A stretch of DNA of 64,000 bases, taken from positions 62,001 through 126,000 of the forward strand of contig NZ_VSZO01000005.1 of the NCBI RefSeq assembly GCF_008312935.1. Reading direction: 5' to 3'. A model generated the notes under the pieces. That model ran no database searches. It was not told the DNA's origin and worked only from the letters and a program-made list of their open reading frames with translations. A program made the position numbers and the translations under genes. The stretch's first letter is position 1. Every line of letters begins with the position of its first letter. Positions 1 through 10,427 of this stretch are shown one piece after another. Source of the stretch: Roseiconus lacunae (GTDB lineage Bacteria > Planctomycetota > Planctomycetia > Pirellulales > Pirellulaceae).

Positions 1-1226
1 CAGCGTTTGCCGAAAAGGGACAGCGAGTTCTCGCGCTCGCCACCAAGAGGATGCCGGCAGAACAAAAAACACTTGATCATCACGACTTGCAGGGTGAGTT
101 GAGTTTTTTAGGGCTGCAAGCGATGATCGATCCACCACGTCCCGAAGCGATCACTGCGGTAGCGGCATGCCACCAAGCCGGAATTAAGGTCAAGATGATC
201 ACCGGTGATCACGTCGTGACAGCCACGGCGATCGCTACACAATTGGGTTTGGACGGGGTACGGGATGAGGCTTCGGGGGCGCTCGTCGGGTTGACCGGGG
301 CTGAACTTGAAGTGATGACGGACCGGCAGTTGATCGAATCGGCTGAAGCGACGGCGGTCTTTGCTCGTGTATCTCCGGCCCAAAAGTTACGACTGGTCGA
401 AGCACTGCAAAGCCGCGGGCATGTCGCCGCGATGACTGGTGACGGAGTCAATGACGCACCGGCGCTTCGTCAAGCCAATATCGGTGTCGCGATGGGAATT
501 ACGGGAACCGAGGTCACCAAGGATGCCGCTGATATGGTTCTCACCGACGATAACTTTGCTTCGATCGAAGCCGCGGTCGAAGAAGGTCGAGGCATCTACG
601 ATAACTTGATTAAATTCATCGCCTGGACATTGCCCACTAATCTTGGCGAAGCGGGCATCATTCTTGTCGCCGCGTTCCTCGGGTTTCAATTGCCCATCAC
701 GCCACTGCAAATTCTATGGATCAACATGTCGACGGCAGTTCTGTTGGGGGCCACGTTGGCGTTTGAGCCCAAAGAGCCGGACATTATGAACCGACCGCCT
801 CGTGACAAAAATGAAGCGATCCTCACGAAACCTTTGATGTGGAGAACGCTCTGGGTAGGCAGCCTGCTCGTGATTGCGACGTACTTTGTTTTTGCGTTCA
901 AAAAATCACTTGGAGTCGACATGGATTCGGCTCGTACGGCGGCAGTGAACGTGATCGTCCTTGGCCAAGCATTCTACCTGCTCAATTGCCGCTCGCTTCG
1001 GCATTCGATGTTTCATGTCGGCCTATTGAGCAACCTTTGGTTGTGGGGAGGCGTCGTGGCAATGATCGGTCTACAGTTGATGTTCACCTACCTTCCTGTG
1101 ATGAATCAGCTCTTTGGATCGGCACCGACGACATGGCGTCCATGGGTTCTTGCGATCGCCGCCGGATTACTTCTTTACGTATTGGCCGAAGTCGACAAAT
1201 GGCGACAACGTTCCTTCGTTGCTTAG
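1..1226 (+). CDS. Cation-translocating P-type ATPase, C-terminal part (5' truncated by the window)
   Basis: The reading frame is open from base 3 and reads AFAEKGQRVLALATKR before the first Met at 51, so the gene enters from outside the window. The visible part holds the end of the HAD phosphorylation domain, with the P-type hinge motif TGDGVNDAP at about 435-461 and an upstream TGD. A C-terminal membrane domain follows with about six hydrophobic segments, beginning near IKFIAWTLPTN. The order soluble domain then six-helix C-terminus fits P2/P3 pumps (Ca2+, H+, Mg2+ or Na+ type) that pump cations across the inner membrane using ATP. It does not fit P1B heavy-metal pumps, which lack the extra C-terminal helices. 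The DKTGT aspartate and the ion-binding helix M4 are off the edge, so the ion cannot be named. The next gene is convergent. Confidence 0.9.
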   Translation, partial: AFAEKGQRVLALATKRMPAEQKTLDHHDLQGELSFLGLQAMIDPPRPEAITAVAACHQAGIKVKMITGDHVVTATAIATQLGLDGVRDEASGALVGLTGAELEVMTDRQLIESAEATAVFARVSPAQKLRLVEALQSRGHVAAMTGDGVNDAPALRQANIGVAMGITGTEVTKDAADMVLTDDNFASIEAAVEEGRGIYDNLIKFIAWTLPTNLGEAGIILVAAFLGFQLPITPLQILWINMSTAVLLGATLAFEPKEPDIMNRPPRDKNEAILTKPLMWRTLWVGSLLVIATYFVFAFKKSLGVDMDSARTAAVNVIVLGQAFYLLNCRSLRHSMFHVGLLSNLWLWGGVVAMIGLQLMFTYLPVMNQLFGSAPTTWRPWVLAIAAGLLLYVLAEVDKWRQRSFVA

Positions 1227-1262
1227 CCAACAAGAATGGACCTAAACGGGTTGATTGAACAG

Positions 1263-1394
1263 CCTCGTGCTTCGTCAAACTTTGGAATGCGGATAGCCGT
1301 ATCGCGTTGGCCACGGTTTCGGTGTAATCACCGGGGCTAACGCTCGTTGGCGGATGAGTCGAACCCGAACCTAGGGTCTAGAGGGAGCACTCGA
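1263..1394 (-). repeat. Dispersed palindromic intergenic repeat, copy 1
   Basis: Reverse-complementing this stretch gives a sequence closely matching 28247-28385. The shared core includes GGCGTTAGCC-type arms (here gcgttggcc and ggggctaacg) that are inverted with respect to each other, then the block gaacccgaac. The similarity continues outward on both sides (gtgcttcgtcaa, and ctag..ggagcact). The core can form a hairpin of about 15 bp per arm. It lies in the 311-bp gap between the P-type ATPase and the potassium channel, where I see no gene. The size and palindromy suggest a REP/MITE-like element. Confidence 0.7.
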
Positions 1395-1537
1395 TCAAAC
1401 GGTCTAGTCTCGAGCGGGGATTGTGAACTGCGTAGATGATACGGACGTTTAATCGACCGGAGTTCGAATAGAAACTTGATCGTCGTCCAACAGTCAGCGC
1501 CGACGACACGCAACAACACGCAAGAATGGTTCGCCGT

Positions 1538-1981
1538 TCAGCTGCCTTGGGATGATTCATCTCGCATCGTCCGCTGCACCACCGAAAACAACATCGCTGT
1601 GCTCCATCCAAAGATCAGCATTCCCAACGCAGCCTGGATCGCGCCTAACATGCGCCAGGGGGAATTTAAGACGATGTCGCCGTATCCGAGTGTTGTGAAT
1701 GTGACGGTCGAAAAATAGATCGCTTCCTCGACCGAGTTCAATTGCGGAATTCCCGGTAACATCCAGTAAGCGGCAGCCCACGAGACCACTTCGGTCAAAT
1801 GTAGCGTTAACAAAAGTAAGACCGTATGGATGAGTACTCGCAGGCGAACACGGAAATGGCTCTGGTCGTTGGTACGGATCGCGTACTGACGAAGCCGACC
1901 GACCCACCAGGTCGTCCCTATCGCGTGGATACACACCGTAAGTGTGGAAAGAATTAGACCGGCAAGGATTGCAATGACCAT
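1538..1981 (-). CDS. Small potassium channel family protein (Ion_trans_2 pore)
   Basis: This is a 147-residue membrane protein. A hydrophobic N-terminal helix (residues 1-22) and a second helix (about 48-72) precede a pore loop with the K+ selectivity filter TLGYGD at about residues 97-102. A final helix follows (about 110-132). This is the two-helix pore architecture of bacterial potassium channels (PF07885), with one extra N-terminal helix and no RCK/TrkA-N regulatory domain. It is expected to form a tetrameric inner-membrane channel. It is convergent with the P-type ATPase, and both concern cation traffic, but no operon links them. The start at 1981 is the only ATG that retains the first helix. 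The family call is firm; selectivity and gating are not visible. Confidence 0.85.
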   Translation of the reverse strand: MVIAILAGLILSTLTVCIHAIGTTWWVGRLRQYAIRTNDQSHFRVRLRVLIHTVLLLLTLHLTEVVSWAAAYWMLPGIPQLNSVEEAIYFSTVTFTTLGYGDIVLNSPWRMLGAIQAALGMLIFGWSTAMLFSVVQRTMRDESSQGS

Positions 1982-2130
1982 GAAACGACGACGTTTGGGT
2001 GAGTTTCAGTCATTCGAACTGGCGAGGCGTTGCGTTCGCCAGGTTTATGACAGATCATTGCTTTTCTCCCACTGCAACCGTTGGCACTCTAGTCGGTGAA
2101 ACACGAGTCTTTGGGTCGAAACATCTGGAT

Positions 2131-2224
2131 AACACCCTCCCGCTTGCGGGAGCGGCGGACGAGCAAACGGCCGGGGAGGGTGCCCTCTCCGGGCCCGAAG
2201 GCCCGACTCTCCTGGTGGGAGAGT
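2131..2224. repeat. GC-rich triple-hairpin intergenic element
   Basis: Three perfect short inverted repeats stand in a row: CTCCCGC/GCGGGAG (2137-2152), GGGCC/GGCCC with a CGAA loop (2191-2204), and ACTCTCC/GGAGAGT (2206-2224). They lie in the 512-bp gap between the channel gene start and the RND adaptor. No ORF there has gene-like content, and I see nothing else in the gap. It could be a structured RNA leader, a terminator cluster or a mobile palindromic element; the sequence alone does not decide. No T-run follows the last hairpin. Confidence 0.5.
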
Positions 2225-2493
2225 GAAATGACTTAAAGCCGAATCATTCGTGTTCAACTGCTTACCGCACCACATTTGGGTCGTTCTTCATGAAGTCTGT
2301 GCACTCGCTTTGGCCAACTAGAAGCGATTGATCGACCTCGCTAGACTATTGGGGACTTCTGCCGTGTTCAAGTGCTTGGCGTTCGAGTCGCATTTTTCGT
2401 CGAGTGAATTCCGATGGTGCGGATCGATATTGGGTAATTGGTGCCGACACTTCGCCACGATCAAACACATCCGTTTAACTAGACGGCATCCAG

Positions 2494-3906
2494 GTGGCTT
2501 TGAATCTTAAGACTAACAGTTGGGCGTTCCTTTCATCACTCTGTCTCGCGATTGGGATGATGTCTAGCGGATGTTCTCGGCCGGACAACGATTTTGTCGA
2601 ACCGCCTCCGCCAACGGTGACGACGGCGAAGCCGGTCCAGCAAGACATGACGTTGTTCTATGAAAACAACGGAGAAACCGAGGCAACGAACAGTGCCGAG
2701 GTCCGTGCCCGTGTTCGTGGCTTCATCGAAGAATTGATGTTCGAACCGGGGCAAGTCGTCAGCGAAGGCGATCCGCTATACCGAATTGAACCCGAGCAAT
2801 ACGCCGCGGCGAAAATGCAGGCGGAGGCTCAGGTCGAATCCGCGACCGCGTCGATCTCCGCGGCGAAGGCTGCGAAAGAAGCCAACGCGGCTGAAGTCGA
2901 GCGATCAGAGAATGAGTTGAGACGCTTCAAGAAGTTGTTGGAGTCGAATGCGGGCTCGCAGTCGGAGTACGATCAAGCCTTGGCGGCACGCGACGCTGCC
3001 GTCGCACAGAGCCGTGGATCGGACGCCGCGATCGAGCTTAGCCAAGCGGAACTTTCGGTGGCAAAGGCGGCTTTGGCCCAAGCCGATCTGGATCTGAACT
3101 ACACGACCGTTCGGGCTCCGATCTCCGGACGTATCTCACGGACACTGATCGATCGCGGAAACCTCGCCGACAATGGATCTTCGTTGGCATCGATTGTCGA
3201 CCGTGAACGGATCTATGTTTATTTTACGATTGACGAACGGACGTTACTGGAGTTGATGAAACAGCGTCCCGAGGATCGCCGATCCGGCCCGGTCGATTGG
3301 TCAAAAGTACCGGTGTATCTGCAACGCGATGAAGCGGACAGTCAGTGGCGAAGGGGGAAGCTGGAATACGTTGATCAAACTGGGATCAATCAACAAACGG
3401 GAACGTTGTCGTTGCGAGCCGTGTTTGATAACCCCAACGACGACCTGCTACCGGGGATGTTTGTCACCGTTCGTTTGCCGGTCAACCAAGTCAAGGACGG
3501 GGTGCTGGTTCCGCAACGAGCGATCATGGGAAGTCAGCAAGGTCAGTTTTTGATGGTTGTCGGCAGCGACAATCGAGTCGAACAACGCCCGGTGCGATTG
3601 GGGCAAAAACTTGACGGCTGGGTTCTCGTCACCGACGGTCTTGATAAAGACGAGCAATTCGTTGTCGATGGCATTCAACGCGCCCGTCCCGGTGCGGCGG
3701 TGGATCCCAAGTTGACTGAGCTTTCTACCGACGACAGCCCAATCTTGAAAGCTGCGATCGAACTGAAAGCGGGTTCAGAATCGCGACCTTCGGAATCAAA
3801 ACCGGAGTCCGAGACTGCTCCGGTTCAATCGCCCGGTAACGGGGACGCCGAAAAAAACACCGGTGGGCAAGCTGATTCGCCACAGGAAGTTGAGTCTGCA
3901 TCGTAA
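2494..3906 (+). CDS. RND efflux periplasmic adaptor (membrane fusion protein), lipoprotein
   Basis: This 470-residue adaptor probably starts at a GTG. A hydrophobic signal (residues 10-25) ends in a lipobox-like MSSGC, with Cys27 as the probable lipidation site. Next come a first biotinyl-lipoyl half (about 60-95), a long Ala/Glu-rich coiled-coil hairpin (about 100-190), the returning lipoyl half with the phrase [13 protein letters not shown], and beta-barrel and membrane-proximal domains (about 220-385). A Ser/Glu/Pro-rich tail of about 60 residues follows that such adaptors do not need. This matches the AcrA/MexA family, which bridges an RND pump to an outer-membrane channel. The stop codon overlaps the start of the pump gene (TAATG), so the two are co-translated. 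No outer-membrane factor gene is adjacent. No clear Shine-Dalgarno precedes the GTG, so the start is provisional. Confidence 0.92.
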   Translation: MALNLKTNSWAFLSSLCLAIGMMSSGCSRPDNDFVEPPPPTVTTAKPVQQDMTLFYENNGETEATNSAEVRARVRGFIEELMFEPGQVVSEGDPLYRIEPEQYAAAKMQAEAQVESATASISAAKAAKEANAAEVERSENELRRFKKLLESNAGSQSEYDQALAARDAAVAQSRGSDAAIELSQAELSVAKAALAQADLDLNYTTVRAPISGRISRTLIDRGNLADNGSSLASIVDRERIYVYFTIDERTLLELMKQRPEDRRSGPVDWSKVPVYLQRDEADSQWRRGKLEYVDQTGINQQTGTLSLRAVFDNPNDDLLPGMFVTVRLPVNQVKDGVLVPQRAIMGSQQGQFLMVVGSDNRVEQRPVRLGQKLDGWVLVTDGLDKDEQFVVDGIQRARPGAAVDPKLTELSTDDSPILKAAIELKAGSESRPSESKPESETAPVQSPGNGDAEKNTGGQADSPQEVESAS

Positions 3907-6900
3907 TGTCACGCTTCTTTATTCACCGGCCAATTTTTGCCACCGTGATCTCGATCGTCATCGTGATCGCGGGATGGGTTTCGTTTGGTGTTCTGCCAAT
4001 CGAGAAATTTCCACCGATCTCCCCGCCGACCGTTCAGGTGACGGCAACGTTCCCCGGGGCGAATGCACGAACGGTTGCCGAAACCGTCGCCGCACCGATT
4101 GAACAGGCGGTCAACGGCGTTGAAGATATGATCTACATGTCTTCTTCGAGCACGAACGAAGGCACGTACACGCTGACGATTACCTTCAAAATCGACGCCG
4201 ATGTCGACAATGCTACCGTCCTGGTGCAAAACCTTGTCGGTTCGGCCGAGGCCAAGTTACCCCCGGAAGTCCGTGCTCAAGGTGTAACGACAAAAAAGAC
4301 ATCGCCGCAAATCATTCAGTTTCTTGCAATCACCTCGCCCGACGGAGCCTTCGACGCCCGCTACCTAAGCAATTATGCGCTGGATATCCAAGATGAAATC
4401 AGTCGGATCGATGGTGTCGGCAGCACGCAGGTGTTCGGAGACGGCGACTACAGCATGCGAGTTTGGTTGGACCCGCGTAAATTAAAACAACGTGGTCTGA
4501 CCGTCGATGACGTGACTGCTGCGATCAAAGAGCAAAATGTGCAAGTCGCGGCCGGACAGATCGGAGGCCCTCCCGCCCCAGATGGGACGCCGTTTCAGCT
4601 TTCGGTCAATGCCGCCGGACGACTGAAGGACGCAGAAGAGTTTGCAAACATCATCATTCGTACCGGTGAAAGCGGCAGTGTGCTGCGGGTCGGTGATGTC
4701 GCGAGGGTCGAACTTGGCGGCGTGACCTACGCACTGACCGGTCGGTACATGGGGCAACCGGCGGCGATCATGGGGATCTACCAGCTTCCCGGTGCGAACG
4801 CGTTGTCCACCGCCGAAGCAATCCAGAAACGACTGGAGGAACTGTCGAGTTCACCGAGTTGGCCGAAAGGCTTGGAATACAACATCAGTTACGACGCGAC
4901 CGAATTTGTCGTCGCTTCGATCGAAGAAGTCTATTCGACGCTGATGCTTGCCATCGTTTTGGTCGTTTTGGTGATCTTTGTCTTCTTGCAAGACTGGCGA
5001 GCGACCATTGTTCCGGTAGCCGCGATCCCCGTCTCGCTGGTCGGCACGTTTGCGATCATGAGCGGAATCGGATTTTCCCTGAACATGCTGTCGTTATTCG
5101 GTATCGTTCTAGCCATTGGAATTGTGGTCGACGATGCGATCGTGGTGGTCGAAAACACCAGCCGCCACCTCGAAGACGGTTTGTCACCGAAAGACGCCGC
5201 GGTCAAGGCGATGTCGGAAATTACCGGGCCAGTCATCGCCACCACGCTTGTCTTGCTTGCCGTGTTTGTTCCCTGTGCCTTCATGGGAGGAATCACGGGG
5301 CAATTGTTCCGACAGTTCGCGTTGACGATCTCCGGCTCAGTTGTCATTAGTACGCTCAACGCATTGACGCTCAGTCCCGCGCTGTGTGGTATTTTTCTTC
5401 GTCCACCGACCACCAACGAGAATCGCTTCGTTTTCTTTCGCTGGTTTAACCAGATCTTCGATCGAGTCACCTCGGTGTACGGCGCCGTGATCGGGCGCTT
5501 GGTTCGCATGACCACATTCGTAGCGATTGTCTTTGTCGGGTTACTCGCACTGACAGGCTGGTCATTCCTGCAGATTCCCACGGGATTTGTGCCGGACGAA
5601 GATCAAGGCGTGGTTTTCGTCAACGTTCAATTGCCGGACGCGGCAAGCAAAGAGCGAACCGACGAAGTCATGAAAGACCTCGATGGTATCCTCGCAGAAA
5701 CTCCAGGTCTGGAAAGCTGGATCAGTGTTACGGGGTACTCCTTGCTCGGCGGAACACAAGGAAGCTATGTCGGTTTCGCTGTTCTCATTCTAGATGAATG
5801 GTCGGAACGGCAGTCTGACGAAACAAGTATTCGAGCAATCCAGCAGTACCTACAATCAAAACTTGCGTCCGAACAGCGGGCCATCATGTTTTCTTTTACG
5901 CCGCCAGCGATCGACGGATTGGGGATGGCCGGCGGTTTTTCGATGGAGATTCAAGACCGCAGCAGCGGAAGCTATCAGCAACTACAAAACGTGACCGATA
6001 ACGTGGTTGAGGCGGCGAGGGGCCAATCCAACCTCGGGGGAGTCAACACCACATTCCGTGCGAGCGTGCCGCAGTTGTTCGTCGATGTCAATCGCGTGAA
6101 GTCGAAATCGATGAATGTTCCGCTGACGAACATCTATTCGGCACTGCAGTCGTCACTTGGTGCCGCCTATATCAATGACTTTACCTACAACGGCCGAACG
6201 TATCAGGTCCGGATGCAGGCGGAGCCTCAATATCGTGATTCGACCGATGACATTAAAACCCTCGATGTAAGGGACAGTGCCGGCAACATGGTTCCATTGG
6301 GAACGTTGCTCTCGGTTAAAGACGACTTTGGCCCGGACGTGATTCGTCGATTCAATTTGTATCCCAGTGCAACGATCACCGGTGCCGCCGCACCGGGCGT
6401 CAGCTCTGGCGACGCGTTGACTTTGATGGAAGAAATTGCCGGCGCTAGCTTGCCGAGTACGTATGGCTTTTCTTGGTCGGGGATGTCGTTCCAAGAAAAG
6501 GCGGCTGCGGGCGGGCAATTCGCGATATTTGGACTCGCGTTCTTGTTTGTTTTCCTGGTGCTCGCCGCCCAATATGAAAGCTGGACGAGTCCGGCCGCTG
6601 TGGTTGCGGTCGTGCCGTTGGCAGCGCTCGGCGTGGTCATTGCGTTGTACCTTTCCGGAAGTGACAACAACACCTACACGCAAATCGGCATCGTTCTGTT
6701 GGTGGCACTGGCCAGTAAGAACGCGATCTTGATTGTAGAGTTCGCCAGTGAGCAGCGCCGTGAGGGACTGGGAATTCGAGATGCGGCTGCGAAGGCAGCA
6801 AGTCTGCGGTTTCGAGCCATCTTGATGACCGCGTTTTCTTCAATCCTAGGGTTTCTCCCTTTGCTGATCGCCAGCGGTGCCGGGGCGGCAAGTCGTCGAG

Positions 6901-7037
6901 CCGTCGGTATGGCGGTCGTCGGTGGAATGTCAGCGGCAACCGTTTTCGCGCTGTTGTTTGTCCCGACGTTCTTCGTCGTCTTCCAAGGTTTAGCTGAGCG
7001 TTGGAAGCCGCAAAACGAGTCTGTCAAGCCATCCTAA
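3906..7037 (+). CDS. RND multidrug efflux pump permease, HAE1 family
   Basis: This 1043-residue inner-membrane pump has the usual length of AcrB/MexB homologues. The N-terminus [19 protein letters not shown] is the classic first helix. The paired proton-relay aspartates are in [13 protein letters not shown] (Asp409 and Asp410), and the relay lysine is in [13 protein letters not shown] (about Lys938). Two large periplasmic loops follow TM1 and TM7. The family exports amphiphilic drugs, bile salts or solvents by proton antiport as a trimer with an adaptor and a TolC-type channel. It overlaps the adaptor stop by one base. The next gene is convergent, so the operon ends here. Substrates cannot be read from sequence. 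Confidence 0.95.
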   Translation: MSRFFIHRPIFATVISIVIVIAGWVSFGVLPIEKFPPISPPTVQVTATFPGANARTVAETVAAPIEQAVNGVEDMIYMSSSSTNEGTYTLTITFKIDADVDNATVLVQNLVGSAEAKLPPEVRAQGVTTKKTSPQIIQFLAITSPDGAFDARYLSNYALDIQDEISRIDGVGSTQVFGDGDYSMRVWLDPRKLKQRGLTVDDVTAAIKEQNVQVAAGQIGGPPAPDGTPFQLSVNAAGRLKDAEEFANIIIRTGESGSVLRVGDVARVELGGVTYALTGRYMGQPAAIMGIYQLPGANALSTAEAIQKRLEELSSSPSWPKGLEYNISYDATEFVVASIEEVYSTLMLAIVLVVLVIFVFLQDWRATIVPVAAIPVSLVGTFAIMSGIGFSLNMLSLFGIVLAIGIVVDDAIVVVENTSRHLEDGLSPKDAAVKAMSEITGPVIATTLVLLAVFVPCAFMGGITGQLFRQFALTISGSVVISTLNALTLSPALCGIFLRPPTTNENRFVFFRWFNQIFDRVTSVYGAVIGRLVRMTTFVAIVFVGLLALTGWSFLQIPTGFVPDEDQGVVFVNVQLPDAASKERTDEVMKDLDGILAETPGLESWISVTGYSLLGGTQGSYVGFAVLILDEWSERQSDETSIRAIQQYLQSKLASEQRAIMFSFTPPAIDGLGMAGGFSMEIQDRSSGSYQQLQNVTDNVVEAARGQSNLGGVNTTFRASVPQLFVDVNRVKSKSMNVPLTNIYSALQSSLGAAYINDFTYNGRTYQVRMQAEPQYRDSTDDIKTLDVRDSAGNMVPLGTLLSVKDDFGPDVIRRFNLYPSATITGAAAPGVSSGDALTLMEEIAGASLPSTYGFSWSGMSFQEKAAAGGQFAIFGLAFLFVFLVLAAQYESWTSPAAVVAVVPLAALGVVIALYLSGSDNNTYTQIGIVLLVALASKNAILIVEFASEQRREGLGIRDAAAKAASLRFRAILMTAFSSILGFLPLLIASGAGAASRRAVGMAVVGGMSAATVFALLFVPTFFVVFQGLAERWKPQNESVKPS

Positions 7038-7250
7038 AACGAACGCTGATTCCCGGCGAGGTAAACCATGACAGGCCGTAAAAAAATCTGTCAGAAAACA
7101 GATCCATCGCAACGGCGGATAGCAACAGGTGCTTCGTCTAGAAAAAAAACGTGGGCTCGAATATCGGCCAACGTGCGGTGGCCTTAGAAATTGCACGAAT
7201 ACCGTGGCGTCCGCCAATTGGCTTATCTTCCTTGGAATGTTGACAGAACA

Positions 7251-8906
7251 TTAGGGTTTGGGGGTGTCCAGCGACCGAAAGTGATCTTTAAGTTGGCGCC
7301 GCTGCTTGGGATCGGCAAACGGCGGATCGGTGACTGCGACCCACGCGTCGATGTAGCTTGATGGGGAATAATTATGTCCGAATCCGATCGGTACGGTCGT
7401 TGCCATCGGGATGTCGAATCCGATTTGTAAGAACGTGATGATCGGATACCACCGTAACTGCGATGAAACATCAGGACCACGCGAATCCCCCAGCCACCGC
7501 GGGCGACTCCAGGCTAAGTCTGGCGAGAACCAAACCATCGGATCGCTTGCATGCTGGATGTAGACGTTGCGCATCGGTCCCCAAGGACGATCGGGTTCAA
7601 GTGCGTTTTCTTGAGCGGTGAAACGCAATAATCGTCCGTCGCGAAACTTAGGGAGCCAAACCGGAGTTCCTTCCACGCGATTGTTGATCGCTTGCCGCCA
7701 ACGCCGGCTGGGAAACGGTGGTCCGCTCCACACCGCTCCGTCGATCGGATCTTCGAACACGGTGTAGATGTCTGAGCAGATCTCTGAACCGAGCGAACCA
7801 AGGCTCAACCCTTGCAGGTACAACTTTGGCCGCGACGTTTTGGGCAGGGTTTTCCAGTGCGAATAGACTTCGTCGAAGAGAGCTTGCGCGGACCGAATCG
7901 AACGTTCGGGATCGATCAAAATTGTGATCCAACTCGGTAAGTACGAATACTGTGTGCTGACGATCGCCGTATCGCCACCGTGAAGGTACTCGATCGTATC
8001 GACTGCCGAAGGATCTAACCAACCAGTTCCGGTCGGTGTGGCAACGATCAAAACAGATCGTTCGAAGCCGCCGACCCGTTTCAGTTCTTCGAGCGCAAGC
8101 TTGGCACGATCTTTCGGCGTGGGACGAGAACGCAAGCCAACGTAGACGCGAATCGGATGGTCCGCGTCGCTTTGCCAAAGCGTTTCTATGTCGGTTTTGG
8201 TGGGGCCACCAGCGAGAAAGAACTTTCCTTGGCGGCCAATCGAATTCCAACTCACCAATGATTCATCGCTTCCGGTTAGGAACTCTTCCGTTGGTTTCGC
8301 CGGAACTTCATCACTTATCTCGTCAAGATTGGCAAAGAAATGATCGGCTGCGTTGAGCAAATTCTTAACGATCAAGTCGTTTGACAAGGTCATGATCACC
8401 ACGCTGACAAACACCACCGCGACAGCTGAAGCGATCCTTCGTGGAACGAATCGGTCGAGTCTGTCCGCGACGAACCGGCAACTCCATCCAAACGCTCGTG
8501 CGAATGCGACAAGTATTGCGCCGACGGCGATTGCAATGATCGCGGTGCGGTAGGGATAAGCGGATTCTAGAGGCTCCATCTGCATCAGCTCTCGAATTGA
8601 ATTCTGCCAGGCAGTCATACGCCAAATGAATCCAATGAAAACAACGGCGACCAAGACGACCGTGATACGCTTGGCAATCACCTGAACTCGGCCTTCCGGT
8701 TCGCGCAAGCCGAGAAACTGATACGAAAACAGTCCGGCAAGGCCGACGCCATAACCAATCGCCAACGAAAATCCTGAGAGGATTCCTTGAACGACGAAGG
8801 TGCGTGGTAGCAGCGACGGCGTCACCGAAGCCGCGAAAAACAAGCCGGCGACGCTAAGCCCAACGAATGAAAATGAATTCTTGTAGTCGAGCAAGAGTTT
8901 CTTCAT
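7251..8906 (-). CDS. Alpha/beta-hydrolase family membrane protein (Abhydrolase_9 type)
   Basis: This 551-residue protein has an N-terminal membrane domain of four or five helices (about residues 15-170), opening with the phrase SVTPSLLPR that is typical of the Abhydrolase_9_N family. A large extracytoplasmic hydrolase domain follows. The nucleophile elbow is GLSLGSLGS with Ser368, a GxSxG-like turn. The family (PF15420/PF10081) includes actinobacterial proteins of unknown substrate, thought to be membrane-anchored esterases or lipases. A GGGAG stretch lies just upstream of the ATG, supporting the start. It is a single gene, convergent with the RND pump and separated from the next gene by a long gap. 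The family call is good; the reaction is unknown. Confidence 0.85.
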   Translation of the reverse strand: MKKLLLDYKNSFSFVGLSVAGLFFAASVTPSLLPRTFVVQGILSGFSLAIGYGVGLAGLFSYQFLGLREPEGRVQVIAKRITVVLVAVVFIGFIWRMTAWQNSIRELMQMEPLESAYPYRTAIIAIAVGAILVAFARAFGWSCRFVADRLDRFVPRRIASAVAVVFVSVVIMTLSNDLIVKNLLNAADHFFANLDEISDEVPAKPTEEFLTGSDESLVSWNSIGRQGKFFLAGGPTKTDIETLWQSDADHPIRVYVGLRSRPTPKDRAKLALEELKRVGGFERSVLIVATPTGTGWLDPSAVDTIEYLHGGDTAIVSTQYSYLPSWITILIDPERSIRSAQALFDEVYSHWKTLPKTSRPKLYLQGLSLGSLGSEICSDIYTVFEDPIDGAVWSGPPFPSRRWRQAINNRVEGTPVWLPKFRDGRLLRFTAQENALEPDRPWGPMRNVYIQHASDPMVWFSPDLAWSRPRWLGDSRGPDVSSQLRWYPIITFLQIGFDIPMATTVPIGFGHNYSPSSYIDAWVAVTDPPFADPKQRRQLKDHFRSLDTPKP

Positions 8907-9449
8907 CGTCGCTCCCTGACGCGGGCAAAGGGTGTGAAAATCTTACGGCCAGCATGGAAATCATCTTCGCAGAAATTTCATGACCCGGCTGATCGGTTGG
9001 GCTTAGCGATTGGGCATAGCTTGGGTCAGGCGAGTCCAGCCCCGCGTGGTGCTGCTAAACGATTCACGGCGAACCGATCCGCCCGGGCCGACCAACTCGA
9101 CCGACGTAAGCCATCGTCAGTATCTGTAAACAACACGACTGAAACAAGCGACTCAGCTAAGGAAGAAATTCAATCGGAACGAGGGCACAAACTTGCTTGT
9201 CGCCAGATTTGAGATGTATGATGGACCGTCAAGCGTCGGTGTTAGGCGGCTAATTCCGAATGATACGGTACCGCTGGACACCCGGTGCCACTATTGCCAC
9301 GGTGCGGCCATCCCCACCGAATTCGACCGCTCAGCGGGCAAACGCACCGACGAAACCGACCGTAACCGCGATGTATTCCGAAGCTCGCCGTGGGCTTTAC
9401 TATCTGCCGATCGTTCATGTCAAACCGAGCTAGTTTAAAGGCTGTCTTC
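8907..9449. other. Intergenic region, 543 bp, no convincing gene
   Basis: This gap separates two genes pointing away from each other and therefore should hold two promoters. The short open frames inside it are Arg/Ser-rich, lack ribosome-binding sites and resemble no family I know. I see no repeat copy and no tRNA. Confidence 0.5.
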
Positions 9450-10385
9450 ATGAGTCGTTTTCTATTGTCGTTCTGTGGACTATTGATCGCGATCGGCGTG
9501 TGCGGTTCCGCGATCGCGCAGGAAGATACCGGCGCCGAAAAAGCGACTGGTGACAAGCACGCGTCTGCGACTGACGACGCGATCGCCGAGATCGAAGCAG
9601 CGGTGGAGAGTTATCTGAATAGTTTCCGGGCAAAGGACGTCGACGCGTTGGTCAAGCATTGGACTGCCGAAGGCGTTTACGTTAATCGAACGTCCGAGGA
9701 AAGAACCGCCGGGCACGCCGACCTGAGGGCACAATTCGAGCAACACTTTTCCAGTGATGTGGCGTTCGAGCTTGACTTGCAAACCGAGTCGATTGATTTG
9801 GTTTCTCCGAACGTGGCGATCGAACGCGGGTTAGCGACCGTTTTAGTTGAGCAAGCTGAATCGATTCAAATGACCTATCAGGTGGTCTACTTAAAACAAG
9901 AAGGACGCTGGCTGATCGATCGTGTAACTGAGGAAGAGATCGAGCGAACTCCTGAAGGCATTTTGCAGCTACAGCGTCTTGAATGGTTGGTCGGTGATTG
10001 GATCGACGCCGACGAACAAACCGCAGTCGAATTCACTTGTGACTGGACAGAAAATAAAAGTTATCTCTATCGCAAGTACAAAGTCATTTCTGAAGGCGAT
10101 GTGGATTCGTCCGGTTTGCAAATCATCGGCTGGAATGCTGCGACAAAGGAAATTAATAGCTGGCTATTTGATTCCGATGGCGGATTTGTAAAAGGGATTT
10201 GGCTGGAACGCGATGGCCGCTGGACCGTCTCTTCGGTCGCGACACTCAACAACGGATCTCAAGGCTCGTTCGTCAGCGTTTACACCCCGCAAGATGACGG
10301 AACGTACCGCTGGAAAAAGATCAATCGTGTGTTGGACGGGACGCTCTTGCCCAGTCTTGACGAAACGGTTGTCCGACCACGCTAA
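9450..10385 (+). CDS. Secreted SnoaL/NTF2-like protein (SgcJ/EcaC type)
   Basis: This is a 311-residue protein. The start at 9450 gives a clean signal peptide, MSRFLLSFCGLLIAIGVCGS, with cleavage expected after AIA; an in-frame ATG at 9390 would put charged residues in front of it. Residues about 45-165 form an NTF2-like cone domain with the signature ESYLNSFRAKDVDALVKHWT and a mid-domain GHADLRAQFEQHF, as in the SgcJ/EcaC oxidoreductase-like family. The second half (about 170-311) is a beta-rich domain with many Trp residues that I cannot name. It is probably periplasmic. NTF2-like folds bind or isomerise small ligands, but no catalytic set is obvious. The next gene starts 43 bp downstream in the same direction, so they may share a transcript. 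Confidence 0.75.
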   Translation: MSRFLLSFCGLLIAIGVCGSAIAQEDTGAEKATGDKHASATDDAIAEIEAAVESYLNSFRAKDVDALVKHWTAEGVYVNRTSEERTAGHADLRAQFEQHFSSDVAFELDLQTESIDLVSPNVAIERGLATVLVEQAESIQMTYQVVYLKQEGRWLIDRVTEEEIERTPEGILQLQRLEWLVGDWIDADEQTAVEFTCDWTENKSYLYRKYKVISEGDVDSSGLQIIGWNAATKEINSWLFDSDGGFVKGIWLERDGRWTVSSVATLNNGSQGSFVSVYTPQDDGTYRWKKINRVLDGTLLPSLDETVVRPR

Positions 10386-10427
10386 CCTCACCAGCGTCAG
10401 ATAAAATCCACCCACTCACAGAGTCAT

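Noticed and set aside
5-710. Minus-strand frames inside the P-type ATPase region
   Set aside because: Shadows of the real plus-strand gene, without start signals or family motifs.
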